Shown here in pieces: positions 1 to 5,445 of a stretch of DNA of 10,029 nucleotides. Location of the stretch: contig JALSQJ010000153.1 of the NCBI GenBank assembly GCA_026985495.1, positions 1 through 10,029 on the forward strand, in the 5' to 3' direction. Each line of letters opens with the position of its first letter. The stretch's first letter is position 1. Under the pieces are notes generated by a model. It did not search any database. It was not told the DNA's origin and saw nothing but the letters and a program-made list of their open reading frames with translations. A program made the translations under genes and the position numbers. Origin of the DNA: Campylobacteraceae bacterium (lineage in GTDB: Bacteria > Campylobacterota > Campylobacteria > Campylobacterales > Sulfurovaceae).

Positions 1-9
1 ACTAACAAT

Positions 10-52
10 AGTATACCATATATTCCTTAATCTAAGGATATGTGTTGATACT
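10..52. repeat. Imperfect inverted repeat at left edge
   Basis: Three paired blocks can be read inward: AGTAT (10-14) with ATACT (48-52), CATA (17-20) with TATG (39-42), and TCCTTA (24-29) with TAAGGA (33-38), around a 3-base loop. There is no T-run after it on either strand that would make it a convincing intrinsic terminator. It could be an RNA hairpin belonging to a gene outside the window or a degenerate mobile-element end. Its function is unknown. Confidence 0.4.
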
Positions 53-60
53 CCAAATTG

Positions 61-107
61 AATACATAGTAATCCTTTATATAATTTTATATATTATACT
101 ATGTATT
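61..107. repeat. 11-bp perfect inverted repeat with AT-rich centre
   Basis: AATACATAGTA (61-71) is the exact reverse complement of TACTATGTATT (97-107). Inside it, ATAAT-rich arms (79-84 and 87-92) can also pair. On the minus strand the repeat begins right where the remnant reading frame of 106-257 ends, so it may have been the terminator region of that gene. It is very AT-rich and lacks a GC stem, so this is only a suggestion. Together with the repeat at 10-52 it accounts for most of the first 105 bases, in which I see no gene. Confidence 0.4.
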
Positions 108-257
108 ACTTGACTGTCAAAAGCCTTAACTTAACGCCATTGCGTCTCGTATCTAATAAACCCCATAAAATTTCTCCCCTTAAAATTAAAACTCTGCATC
201 TAGTGCTATAAGTCCCACAGTTGAAAAGAGTAGTGTATAAAGTGTTTTTTTTAACAT
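106..257 (-). pseudogene. Remnant of a secreted-protein gene (signal peptide only)
   Basis: On the minus strand an ATG at 257-255 follows a good ribosome binding site (AAAGGA, 268-263) and encodes 23 residues, MLKKTLYTLLFSTVGLIALD then AEF, ending at TAA (188-186). This is a textbook signal peptide (K-rich start, hydrophobic core, LDA-E cleavage site) with almost no mature protein. A second frame over 195-106 continues with residues such as GEILWGLLDTRRNGVKLRLL before a stop, and the third frame also stays open for about 20 codons, so one or more frameshifts could have separated signal peptide and body. I do not recognise the family. The start, binding site and an operator-linked promoter (286-318) look intact, which fits a recently broken gene; a genuine very short exported peptide is the alternative. 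Confidence 0.45.
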
Positions 258-285
258 ATTTGTTCCTTTAAAATAAATTAAAAGA

Positions 286-318
286 AGTATAGTATATTTT
301 TATGAAGTTTTTATGAAG
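286..318 (-). promoter_or_regulatory. 11-bp-period direct repeat operator and divergent promoter
   Basis: Read on the minus strand, CTTCATAAAA occurs twice with an 11-bp period (318-309 and 307-298). A TATACT -10 box (291-286) begins 10 bases after the second CTTCAT; another TATACT overlaps at 296-291. The arrangement equals that at 1763-1797 in front of the cytochrome gene, including the 10-base gap to the -10 box. Direct repeats with an 11-bp period overlapping the -35 position are typical of activation by OmpR/PhoB-family response regulators. Its orientation points at the minus-strand remnant, but it is also only about 30 bp upstream of the barrel gene's -10 box and could control both directions. 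Confidence 0.55.
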
Positions 319-345
319 AGTTTGAGATAGAGCAAAATTTAAAAA

Positions 346-354
346 TGTTATACT
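346..354 (+). promoter_or_regulatory. Extended -10 promoter of the barrel gene
   Basis: TGTTATACT contains TATACT (349-354) preceded by TGT, giving an extended -10 element. It lies 27 bases before the ATG at 382 in an A/T-rich stretch. No good -35 is present (TTGAGA at 322-327 is too far away), which is common for sigma-70 promoters in Campylobacterota. The ribosome binding site is AAAGAGG (371-377). Confidence 0.5.
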
Positions 355-381
355 ATTAAATAATTTTATCAAAGAGGTTCA

Positions 382-1338
382 ATGAAATATAGATTTATAT
401 TTTTTATTTTAGCTTATAGCTCTTTTTTATATGCAACAGAGAATTCTTATGGTTGGAATATACATAATAGCTCTCTCAATATAGGTGGATATTTAGATAT
501 GACATATGATTCAAAAAGAGAAGAAGAGTTTCTATTTAACGATATTGCAATGATGTTTTCAAGCAATAATAATCGTTTTGATTTACTAGGAGAGATAGAG
601 CTTTCACATATTTCAGTAGATGGTAATAGTAATAATAGCTCAGATATAGATTTAAAGATTGAACGACTAGAGTTAACATATGCCTTAAGTGATGACAAGA
701 GTATTAAAATAGGTCGATTTAACTCTGATATTGGATATTGGAATCAGGCTCCAATATCTATATTGGAAGATACAACAACAGAACCATATATAGTAAAAAA
801 TTTTTTTCCAAAAGCTACAACAGGTATACATTATCATCAAGATATAAATAGGAATAGTAGCTTTTCTATAACTTTTCAAAAAAACAATGATATATCACAT
901 CAAGATAATAATATAGCTATAAATAGACATTTTGCCCTAGCCTATTATGGAGAAAAAGAGGAGTTTTCGTGGCGTTTATCTTTAGGTAAATATCTTAATG
1001 ATAGTAGTATAGATGCTAATTATATAGGTATAGGTTCACAATATGATGGAGATAAATTGGTCATACAGGCTGAAATTTTTACTAAAAATTCAGATGATGA
1101 TAATAATAAAAATCTATATAGTGCCTATCTTCAATCAACATGGAATATAAAAGATAAACATGATGCTATATTTCGTTTTGAAGAGTACAAAGATAATACA
1201 ATAGAGACCAAAGAACAAATTTATCTTTTGGGTTATAGTTATAGACCCTCAAAAAATATTGTATTGAAAAGTGAGTATATATATCATCAGAAACTTCCTC
1301 TAAATCGTTTTGTATACTCTATATCGGTTCTATTTTGA
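382..1338 (+). CDS. Outer-membrane beta-barrel (porin-like) protein
   Basis: A 318-residue protein with a signal peptide (residues 1-18, cleavage after FLYA). The mature part consists of alternating hydrophobic/polar stretches separated by Asn/Asp/Ser-rich loops, and the protein ends in Phe (YSISVLF), the usual outer-membrane insertion signal for BAM. No plug, lipobox or enzyme motif is visible. Residues 90-125 (ERLELTYAL...IKIGRF) read as barrel strands of the kind seen in phosphate-selective-porin-like and related porins. It is expected in the outer membrane. The next gene, a small solute-binding-like protein, starts 2 bases after its stop, so the two are probably translated together; such barrel plus PstS-like pairs are known in other proteobacteria. 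The substrate is unknown. The start is supported by AAAGAGG at a 4-base spacing. No close match to a named porin is recognised. Confidence 0.7.
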   Translation: MKYRFIFFILAYSSFLYATENSYGWNIHNSSLNIGGYLDMTYDSKREEEFLFNDIAMMFSSNNNRFDLLGEIELSHISVDGNSNNSSDIDLKIERLELTYALSDDKSIKIGRFNSDIGYWNQAPISILEDTTTEPYIVKNFFPKATTGIHYHQDINRNSSFSITFQKNNDISHQDNNIAINRHFALAYYGEKEEFSWRLSLGKYLNDSSIDANYIGIGSQYDGDKLVIQAEIFTKNSDDDNNKNLYSAYLQSTWNIKDKHDAIFRFEEYKDNTIETKEQIYLLGYSYRPSKNIVLKSEYIYHQKLPLNRFVYSISVLF

Positions 1339-1340
1339 TA

Positions 1341-1760
1341 ATGAGACTATTCACTATATTAACACTCATAGTTACACTACTATATCCAAAACATCTCCTT
1401 GTTATTGGTAATATAGACTTCCCAAAAGAGAAGTTAACAAAAGAGGAGATAAAAGCTATATTTTTAGGTAAACATCAATTTATTGCAGAGAAACGACTAT
1501 TGGTAATGAATTATAAATATAACTCTACAATAAGAGTCTGTTTTGAAAAGAGTATTTTAGAAAAAAGCAAACATAGTTTAGAACGTTATTGGAGAAAAGC
1601 ATACTACCAAGGAAAACATCCACCTAAAGTCATCAGTTCGACTAAAATGCTTATGCTATATTTAGAAAAAATATATCCATCTATTGGATATATTGATGAA
1701 AATCAAGCAGTAGATATAAAGTTTAAAACTCTTTTTAGAGTTAAATGCAATATAGATTAA
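1341..1760 (+). CDS. Small PstS-like periplasmic substrate-binding-fold protein
   Basis: A 139-residue protein with an N-terminal hydrophobic signal (about 1-20), then a short phosphate-binding-protein-like fold. Motifs seen in that family are LTKEEIKAIFLGK (32-44), RVCFEKSIL (65-73), YWRKAYYQGKHPP (83-95) and PSIGYIDE (113-120). This corresponds to roughly one lobe of PstS, much shorter than the 270-350 residues of a real ABC phosphate-binding protein, and no permease or ATPase is nearby. Transport of phosphate is therefore not implied; a sensing or envelope-assembly role with the upstream barrel is an inference. ATG at 1341 is preferred over the in-frame TTG at 1335, which would overlap the barrel gene. 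No clear ribosome binding site is present, so translation is probably coupled to the upstream gene. Its stop lies 2 bases before the next operator. Confidence 0.65.
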   Translation: MRLFTILTLIVTLLYPKHLLVIGNIDFPKEKLTKEEIKAIFLGKHQFIAEKRLLVMNYKYNSTIRVCFEKSILEKSKHSLERYWRKAYYQGKHPPKVISSTKMLMLYLEKIYPSIGYIDENQAVDIKFKTLFRVKCNID

Positions 1761-1762
1761 AA

Positions 1763-1797
1763 ATCTTCATAAAATCTTCATAAATTAAAATTATAAT
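1763..1797 (+). promoter_or_regulatory. Perfect tandem 11-bp operator and -10 box
   Basis: ATCTTCATAAA occurs twice back to back (1763-1773 and 1774-1784). TATAAT follows at 1792-1797, ten bases after the second CTTCAT, so the repeat occupies the -35 region. This is the layout of class-II activation by OmpR/PhoB-type regulators, and it resembles the E. coli Pho box in its 11-bp period and CAT-A-rich core. The same motif occurs on the other strand at 298-318. The downstream ribosome binding site is AGGAG (1811-1815), 6 bases before ATG 1822. The operator gives the cytochrome gene its own promoter, separate from the barrel pair. Confidence 0.65.
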
Positions 1798-1821
1798 ATT
1801 AAAAAATTTTAGGAGTACATA

Positions 1822-3516
1822 ATGAAAAGAGTACAAACAGTAAGCTTAATCATAGCTACAACTTTTTTTACTGCGTGTGGAAGTAGTGGAAATAGTGGAA
1901 ATAACGAGAATAGTAACAACAATACCACAAATACGACCAACAACAATACAAATAAATATATGTTAACTGCATGGAATGATTTGGGTATGCACTGTATGGA
2001 TGGAAATGATTTCTCTGTATTTTCGGTACTCCCTCCATATAATAATCTCCATGCACAACTCAAAAATAAAAATGGAGAATTAGTAACTTCTGGTGTAACC
2101 ATTACTTATCAATCAACTATCGGAACAGATGGAAAAATAAATACAACAAGCGTTGAAGCAAACAATGGTGTGATGAAAACAAACTTTTGGTCTCATGTTT
2201 CTGATCTATTTGGAGTTAATTTAGCAGACAATATAGGTCTTGCAGGAAAATCTACAGCTACCAAAACACCTGAAGCATTAACATTTAATGCAACAGCTCA
2301 ATGGTGGGAAGCAGAGGGGATTCCAATTACTCCATATAATGATGATGGCTCTAAAAACTACTATCCATTAGTAAAAGTTGTAGCAAAAGATTCAGCAGGT
2401 AAAGTTTTAGCATCGGTAGATACTGTACTTCCAGTAAGTGATGAGATGGATTGTAAACGTTGTCACTCTACTAATAGAGTAGAAGAAGCAAAACCAAGAG
2501 CAGGTTGGGTAAATAATAGTGATGCACAAAAAGATTATAAATTTAATATATTGAGATTACATGATGATAGAGAACCAAATTCTATTAAAGATAATAAATC
2601 TGCACTCAAAGCAAAAGGATTTAACTATATAGCAGGATTAGAAGCCACAGCAAAAGGTGGAACGGCTGTATTGTGTGTTGCTTGTCATAAATCAAATGCT
2701 CTACCAAATGTAGGGATAAAGATAAAATCATTTACACAAGCAATACATAGTAAACATGCTAATGTAAAAGACCCTATTTCAGGTAAAAAATTAGGAGACT
2801 CAACTAACAGAAGCTCTTGTTATGCATGTCACCCAGGTGCAACAACAGAGTGTCTAAGAGGTGCTATGGGAGACGCAAAAGATAGTAGTGGTAAAAATAG
2901 TATGCAGTGTCAAAGTTGTCATGGTACAATGAGTCATGTTGGTGCATCTAATAGAGATGGTTGGCTAGATGAACCAAATTGTCAATCTTGTCATCAAAAT
3001 GGAAAAAGATATAAATCTGCGATTGACCCAACAACCAACACATTACGACATGCCGTTGATACCCGTTTTGCAACTATGCCAAATACTCCTAGCCAAGGAA
3101 AAAGTCTATATAGATTTAGTAAAGGACATGGCAATCTACAATGTGAAGCGTGTCATGGTTCAACTCATGCTATCTATCCTGCTCATGAAGCCGACAATAA
3201 AGTAAGTATGGCAGTTCAAGGACACACAGGAACAATTTCAGAGTGTAGTGCATGTCACACAAGTACACCAAGAACAGTAACAGGTGGACCACACGGTATG
3301 CATCCAGTTGGACAAAGCTGGGTTAAAGGTCATGAAGATGTAGCTGAAAATAACTCTGCACAATGTAAAGTGTGTCATGGCAGTGATTATCGTGGTTCTA
3401 ATTTATCTAAAACATGGACAGATAGAAGCTTCTCTACCGAATGGGGAACGAAAAATTTTTCTAAAGGTCATAAAATAAGCTGTTACGATTGTCATAATGG
3501 ACCAAATGGGGATTAG
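1822..3516 (+). CDS. Nine-haem c-type cytochrome, probable lipoprotein
   Basis: A 564-residue exported cytochrome with nine CXXCH haem-attachment motifs, beginning at residues 211, 285, 333, 363, 387, 441, 475, 515 and 554. The signal ends in FFTAC (Cys19), a plausible lipobox, followed by a Gly/Ser/Asn/Thr-rich linker (20-44) that would hold the protein away from the membrane. Residues 46-205 form a haem-free N-terminal domain opening with WNDLGMHCMDGNDFSVFSVL and containing an extra Cys (58). This signature and the later CHPGATTECLRGAM stretch (336-349) recur, to my knowledge, in multihaem cytochromes of Geobacter-like metal reducers. Many additional His residues could serve as distal ligands. 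Haem attachment would occur in the periplasm; final location (periplasmic face or outside of the outer membrane) cannot be read from sequence. No catalytic motif of nitrite, tetrathionate or hydroxylamine enzymes is evident, so an electron-transfer role is most likely. The start is supported by AGGAG at 1811. Confidence 0.85.
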   Translation: MKRVQTVSLIIATTFFTACGSSGNSGNNENSNNNTTNTTNNNTNKYMLTAWNDLGMHCMDGNDFSVFSVLPPYNNLHAQLKNKNGELVTSGVTITYQSTIGTDGKINTTSVEANNGVMKTNFWSHVSDLFGVNLADNIGLAGKSTATKTPEALTFNATAQWWEAEGIPITPYNDDGSKNYYPLVKVVAKDSAGKVLASVDTVLPVSDEMDCKRCHSTNRVEEAKPRAGWVNNSDAQKDYKFNILRLHDDREPNSIKDNKSALKAKGFNYIAGLEATAKGGTAVLCVACHKSNALPNVGIKIKSFTQAIHSKHANVKDPISGKKLGDSTNRSSCYACHPGATTECLRGAMGDAKDSSGKNSMQCQSCHGTMSHVGASNRDGWLDEPNCQSCHQNGKRYKSAIDPTTNTLRHAVDTRFATMPNTPSQGKSLYRFSKGHGNLQCEACHGSTHAIYPAHEADNKVSMAVQGHTGTISECSACHTSTPRTVTGGPHGMHPVGQSWVKGHEDVAENNSAQCKVCHGSDYRGSNLSKTWTDRSFSTEWGTKNFSKGHKISCYDCHNGPNGD

Positions 3517-3528
3517 GTTATAGCTATT

Positions 3529-3556
3529 TTTATAGAATATTATGCTAATATATAAT
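3529..3556 (+). promoter_or_regulatory. Putative promoter of the metal-efflux operon
   Basis: TATAAT (3551-3556) lies 23 bases before the TTG start at 3580, with a weak -35 candidate TTTATA (3529-3534) at a 16-base spacing. The 63-base gap after the cytochrome gene contains no CTTCAT repeat, so this operon does not appear to share the operator of cluster A. No strong terminator for the cytochrome transcript is visible, so readthrough is possible. Confidence 0.4.
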
Positions 3557-3579
3557 AAAAATTTATTAAAGGATATAGA

Positions 3580-3897
3580 TTGAAATCTAAAATTGTATTT
3601 ATTACTATACTAATTTCAATGTTATTTACTATATCCCATGATTTTTTTATATCTAATCAGATAGAAGAGGTACTAGCCCCCTCTTCTTGCAAATTATCTA
3701 AAGATAAATCTATCACAATAGAGGAGCATAATGATAATCAAATGTGTGATTTTCATATGATATTTCACTTTCATGCACTCTTTCCAAAGAAATTTATATT
3801 TGAACTTTTTGAATTAAAAGAGTCTATAACGCACTACTTAAAACATATTTTCTTTACCTCTATAATAGGAACTGCCTTTAAACCTCCACGTTCTTAA
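3580..3897 (+). CDS. Small exported His/Cys protein of metal-efflux operon (CzcI-like)
   Basis: A 105-residue protein starting with TTG, supported by AAAGGA (3568-3573) six bases upstream. It has an N-terminal hydrophobic segment (residues 4-19), Cys37, and a cluster of possible metal ligands, HNDNQMCDFHMIFHFH (50-65: His50, Met55, Cys56, His59, His63, His65). It ends in AFKPPRS. The layout (signal, Cys, His-rich middle, Pro-Pro near the C terminus) resembles CzcI-type and similar small proteins found at the head of heavy-metal RND operons. This is a match of layout, not a proven homology. It lies first in the operon, 39 bases ahead of the PepSY gene. A periplasmic metal-binding or regulatory role is inferred. 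No catalytic motif is seen. If the signal is not cleaved, the protein would stay anchored in the inner membrane facing the periplasm. Confidence 0.6.
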   Translation: MKSKIVFITILISMLFTISHDFFISNQIEEVLAPSSCKLSKDKSITIEEHNDNQMCDFHMIFHFHALFPKKFIFELFELKESITHYLKHIFFTSIIGTAFKPPRS

Positions 3898-3930
3898 TCC
3901 TTAAAACTCACCCAAATATATATTAAGGAT
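3897..3930 (+). promoter_or_regulatory. Hairpin covering the ribosome binding site of the PepSY gene
   Basis: ATCCTTAA (3897-3904) pairs exactly with TTAAGGAT (3923-3930) across an 18-base loop. The right arm contains AAGGA (3925-3929), the ribosome binding site of the ATG at 3937. If the stem forms in the mRNA it would mask this site and lower translation of the PepSY protein relative to its neighbours. There is no T-run, so it is not an intrinsic terminator. An 8-bp AT-rich stem is weak and may be chance. Confidence 0.35.
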
Positions 3931-3936
3931 AATCCC

Positions 3937-4254
3937 ATGAAACATATTGTTATCTTATGCATTAGTGTAATCATATTTGCTAATTCACAAGAACTAACTA
4001 TAGAAGAGGCTTCAAAATTGAGAAGCTATAACCATACTTTTTTAGGAAAAATTAGACAGCAACAAGCCATGCAAAGAGTGGCAAAAATAGATATAAAAAG
4101 AGCATATAGTATTGCGAAGAATATATGCAAGAGTAATGACAAATACTTTAGTAAATTGAAAATAAAAAGAAATAGGCTCTATTATCTGTTAAGTATAAAT
4201 AGTTGTTTAGTAAAAATAGATGCACTAAATGGCTCTATTATGGGGAGTGAGTAG
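3937..4254 (+). CDS. PepSY-like small periplasmic protein
   Basis: A 105-residue protein with a signal peptide (about 1-17, ending FANS) and a C-terminal region of PepSY type: a helix with AYSIAKNIC (56-64), then LKIKRNRLYYLLSINSC (74-90) and LVKIDALNGSIMGSE (91-105). The last segment matches the family's terminal strand plus D-x-x-x-G-x-I turn. PepSY domains are small periplasmic modules often linked to peptidase inhibition, metal handling or redox proteins. Two cysteines of the mature part (64 and 90) could form a disulfide or bind metal. The stop codon is directly followed by the ATG of the outer-membrane factor, so the gene belongs to the efflux operon, where it may act as an accessory or sensor. 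Its role is not known. Confidence 0.6.
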   Translation: MKHIVILCISVIIFANSQELTIEEASKLRSYNHTFLGKIRQQQAMQRVAKIDIKRAYSIAKNICKSNDKYFSKLKIKRNRLYYLLSINSCLVKIDALNGSIMGSE

Positions 4255-5439
4255 ATGCGAAAAGTAATTTTTATATCTATGATTGTCAATCTCTCATGGG
4301 CAACTGATAACACTATTGATTTAGATATACTATTAAACAATAACAATCAAAAAGATAAAATAGATAGGTTTATTGAAGATAGTTACCTATCTAACACAAT
4401 AAAAGGAGTAGCCAATAGTCAAACAGCCCCTCTATCTTTTGACTCTACTCTATCTCGTTCTATCTCCAAACCTCTATCTGGATTTGAGTATGAGATAGGA
4501 TTTAGCAAAGAGTTAAAAGTTGGGAATGTTCAAGAGTTAGAACAAAAAAGCACTATATTAAGTAGTGAAGCGACCAAAATTGAACAACAAAAGAGATTTA
4601 TTCTATTAAACAATACTATAAAAAATCTATATAATCAATACTGCTTAGACAGAGAGTATCAAAACTATTTTAGGATAAACTACAACGAGTTTGATGCTTT
4701 GTACCAAAAGAAGAAAATAGCATATGAACTAGGAGAGATTAGTAAAAGAGAACTGATACAGATTAAACTTAAAAAAGATGAATTGAGTATTGACTTTGCT
4801 AACTTTTCAACAAGAGTTAATGATGAAAAGGTAATGCTTCTATCATTTGGTAATTTTGATATAGAAAATCAATTAAATTGTTATGATATGACACCCATTG
4901 ATGGGAATATAGAAGCAAACCAAGAGCAATTTTCTCTAAGCAAAAAAGCTTATGAGAAGATAGTAGAGAGTAATCAAGTTTCTATAAAAAGGTATTATAA
5001 AAAATTTGATAAGATTGAACTCTCTACTCATTATACCAAAGAGATAGATAGAGATGTTTATAGTATTGGTGTCTCTATCCCACTAAATATCTCTAGTAAA
5101 AAGTATGAGTATAAACGAGCTTCACTTATGAATCAAATAAGTGCTATACAATCTAATCAAGAGCTATTTATACAAAAGAGTCTATTAAAGATTAAAGAGT
5201 TAAAATTAAAACTCAAACGCATCTATAAAGATATAGTACAAAAAAAGAGCAATATTGAGAACTATGAAGCATCTCTACTACCATTAGAGCAAAAAAGTTA
5301 TAACTATGGAGAGAGTTCTGTTGTTGAGTATTTATTGGCAAAACAGAATATTATGCGATATAAAGAGAAATTGTTAGAGAAAAAAAGAGACTATTATCAA
5401 ATACTTTTTTCTCTATACACAATTATGGAAAAGAGATAA
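4255..5439 (+). CDS. Outer-membrane efflux factor, TolC/CusC type
   Basis: A 394-residue outer-membrane channel component of a tripartite efflux pump. The signal peptide is short (1-16, ending SWA) and, unlike many CusC/CzcC proteins, there is no lipobox Cys. Two pseudo-repeats typical of the TolC fold are visible: long helices 95-205 with ELGEISKRELIQIKLKKDEL (158-177), and 283-385 with YGESSVVEYLLAKQN (351-365). Each repeat contains the helix-turn GE-x(4)-EL/YL pattern. Beta-barrel strands are expected around 64-95 and 255-280 (ELSTHY, DVYSIGVSIPLNI). At 394 residues it is slightly shorter than the usual 410-460. It starts directly after the PepSY stop, with GGGGAG (4242-4247) as ribosome binding site, and ends 6 bases before the adaptor gene. 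It would assemble as a trimer with the two downstream proteins. Confidence 0.8.
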   Translation: MRKVIFISMIVNLSWATDNTIDLDILLNNNNQKDKIDRFIEDSYLSNTIKGVANSQTAPLSFDSTLSRSISKPLSGFEYEIGFSKELKVGNVQELEQKSTILSSEATKIEQQKRFILLNNTIKNLYNQYCLDREYQNYFRINYNEFDALYQKKKIAYELGEISKRELIQIKLKKDELSIDFANFSTRVNDEKVMLLSFGNFDIENQLNCYDMTPIDGNIEANQEQFSLSKKAYEKIVESNQVSIKRYYKKFDKIELSTHYTKEIDRDVYSIGVSIPLNISSKKYEYKRASLMNQISAIQSNQELFIQKSLLKIKELKLKLKRIYKDIVQKKSNIENYEASLLPLEQKSYNYGESSVVEYLLAKQNIMRYKEKLLEKKRDYYQILFSLYTIMEKR

Positions 5440-5445
5440 AAGAGA

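Noticed and set aside
1..90. Open minus-strand frame at the left edge (about 30 codons)
   Set aside because: No start codon in frame, no recognisable protein, and it overlaps two inverted repeats; chance openness is likely.
1335..1340. TTG start for the PstS-like gene
   Set aside because: It adds only two residues, overlaps the barrel stop and has no ribosome binding site; ATG 1341 is the simpler choice.
1341..1760. True Pst phosphate-uptake receptor
   Set aside because: It is half the normal length and lacks PstC/A/B neighbours.
1763..1784. CRISPR or satellite repeat
   Set aside because: Only two 11-bp units, placed at a promoter with fixed spacing to the -10 box; an operator explains it better.
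1809..2102. Minus-strand open frame opposite the start of the cytochrome gene
   Set aside because: It mirrors the Asn/Thr-repeat linker (giving Leu/Val runs) and has no ribosome binding site; the plus strand is clearly coding with nine haem motifs.
2969..3205. Plus-strand open frame of 78 codons inside the cytochrome gene
   Set aside because: It is an out-of-frame shadow of the haem-rich region, with no start signal and no recognisable protein.
3517..3550. Intrinsic terminator after the cytochrome gene
   Set aside because: Only a 4-bp CTAT/ATAG pair is present, with no GC stem or T-run.
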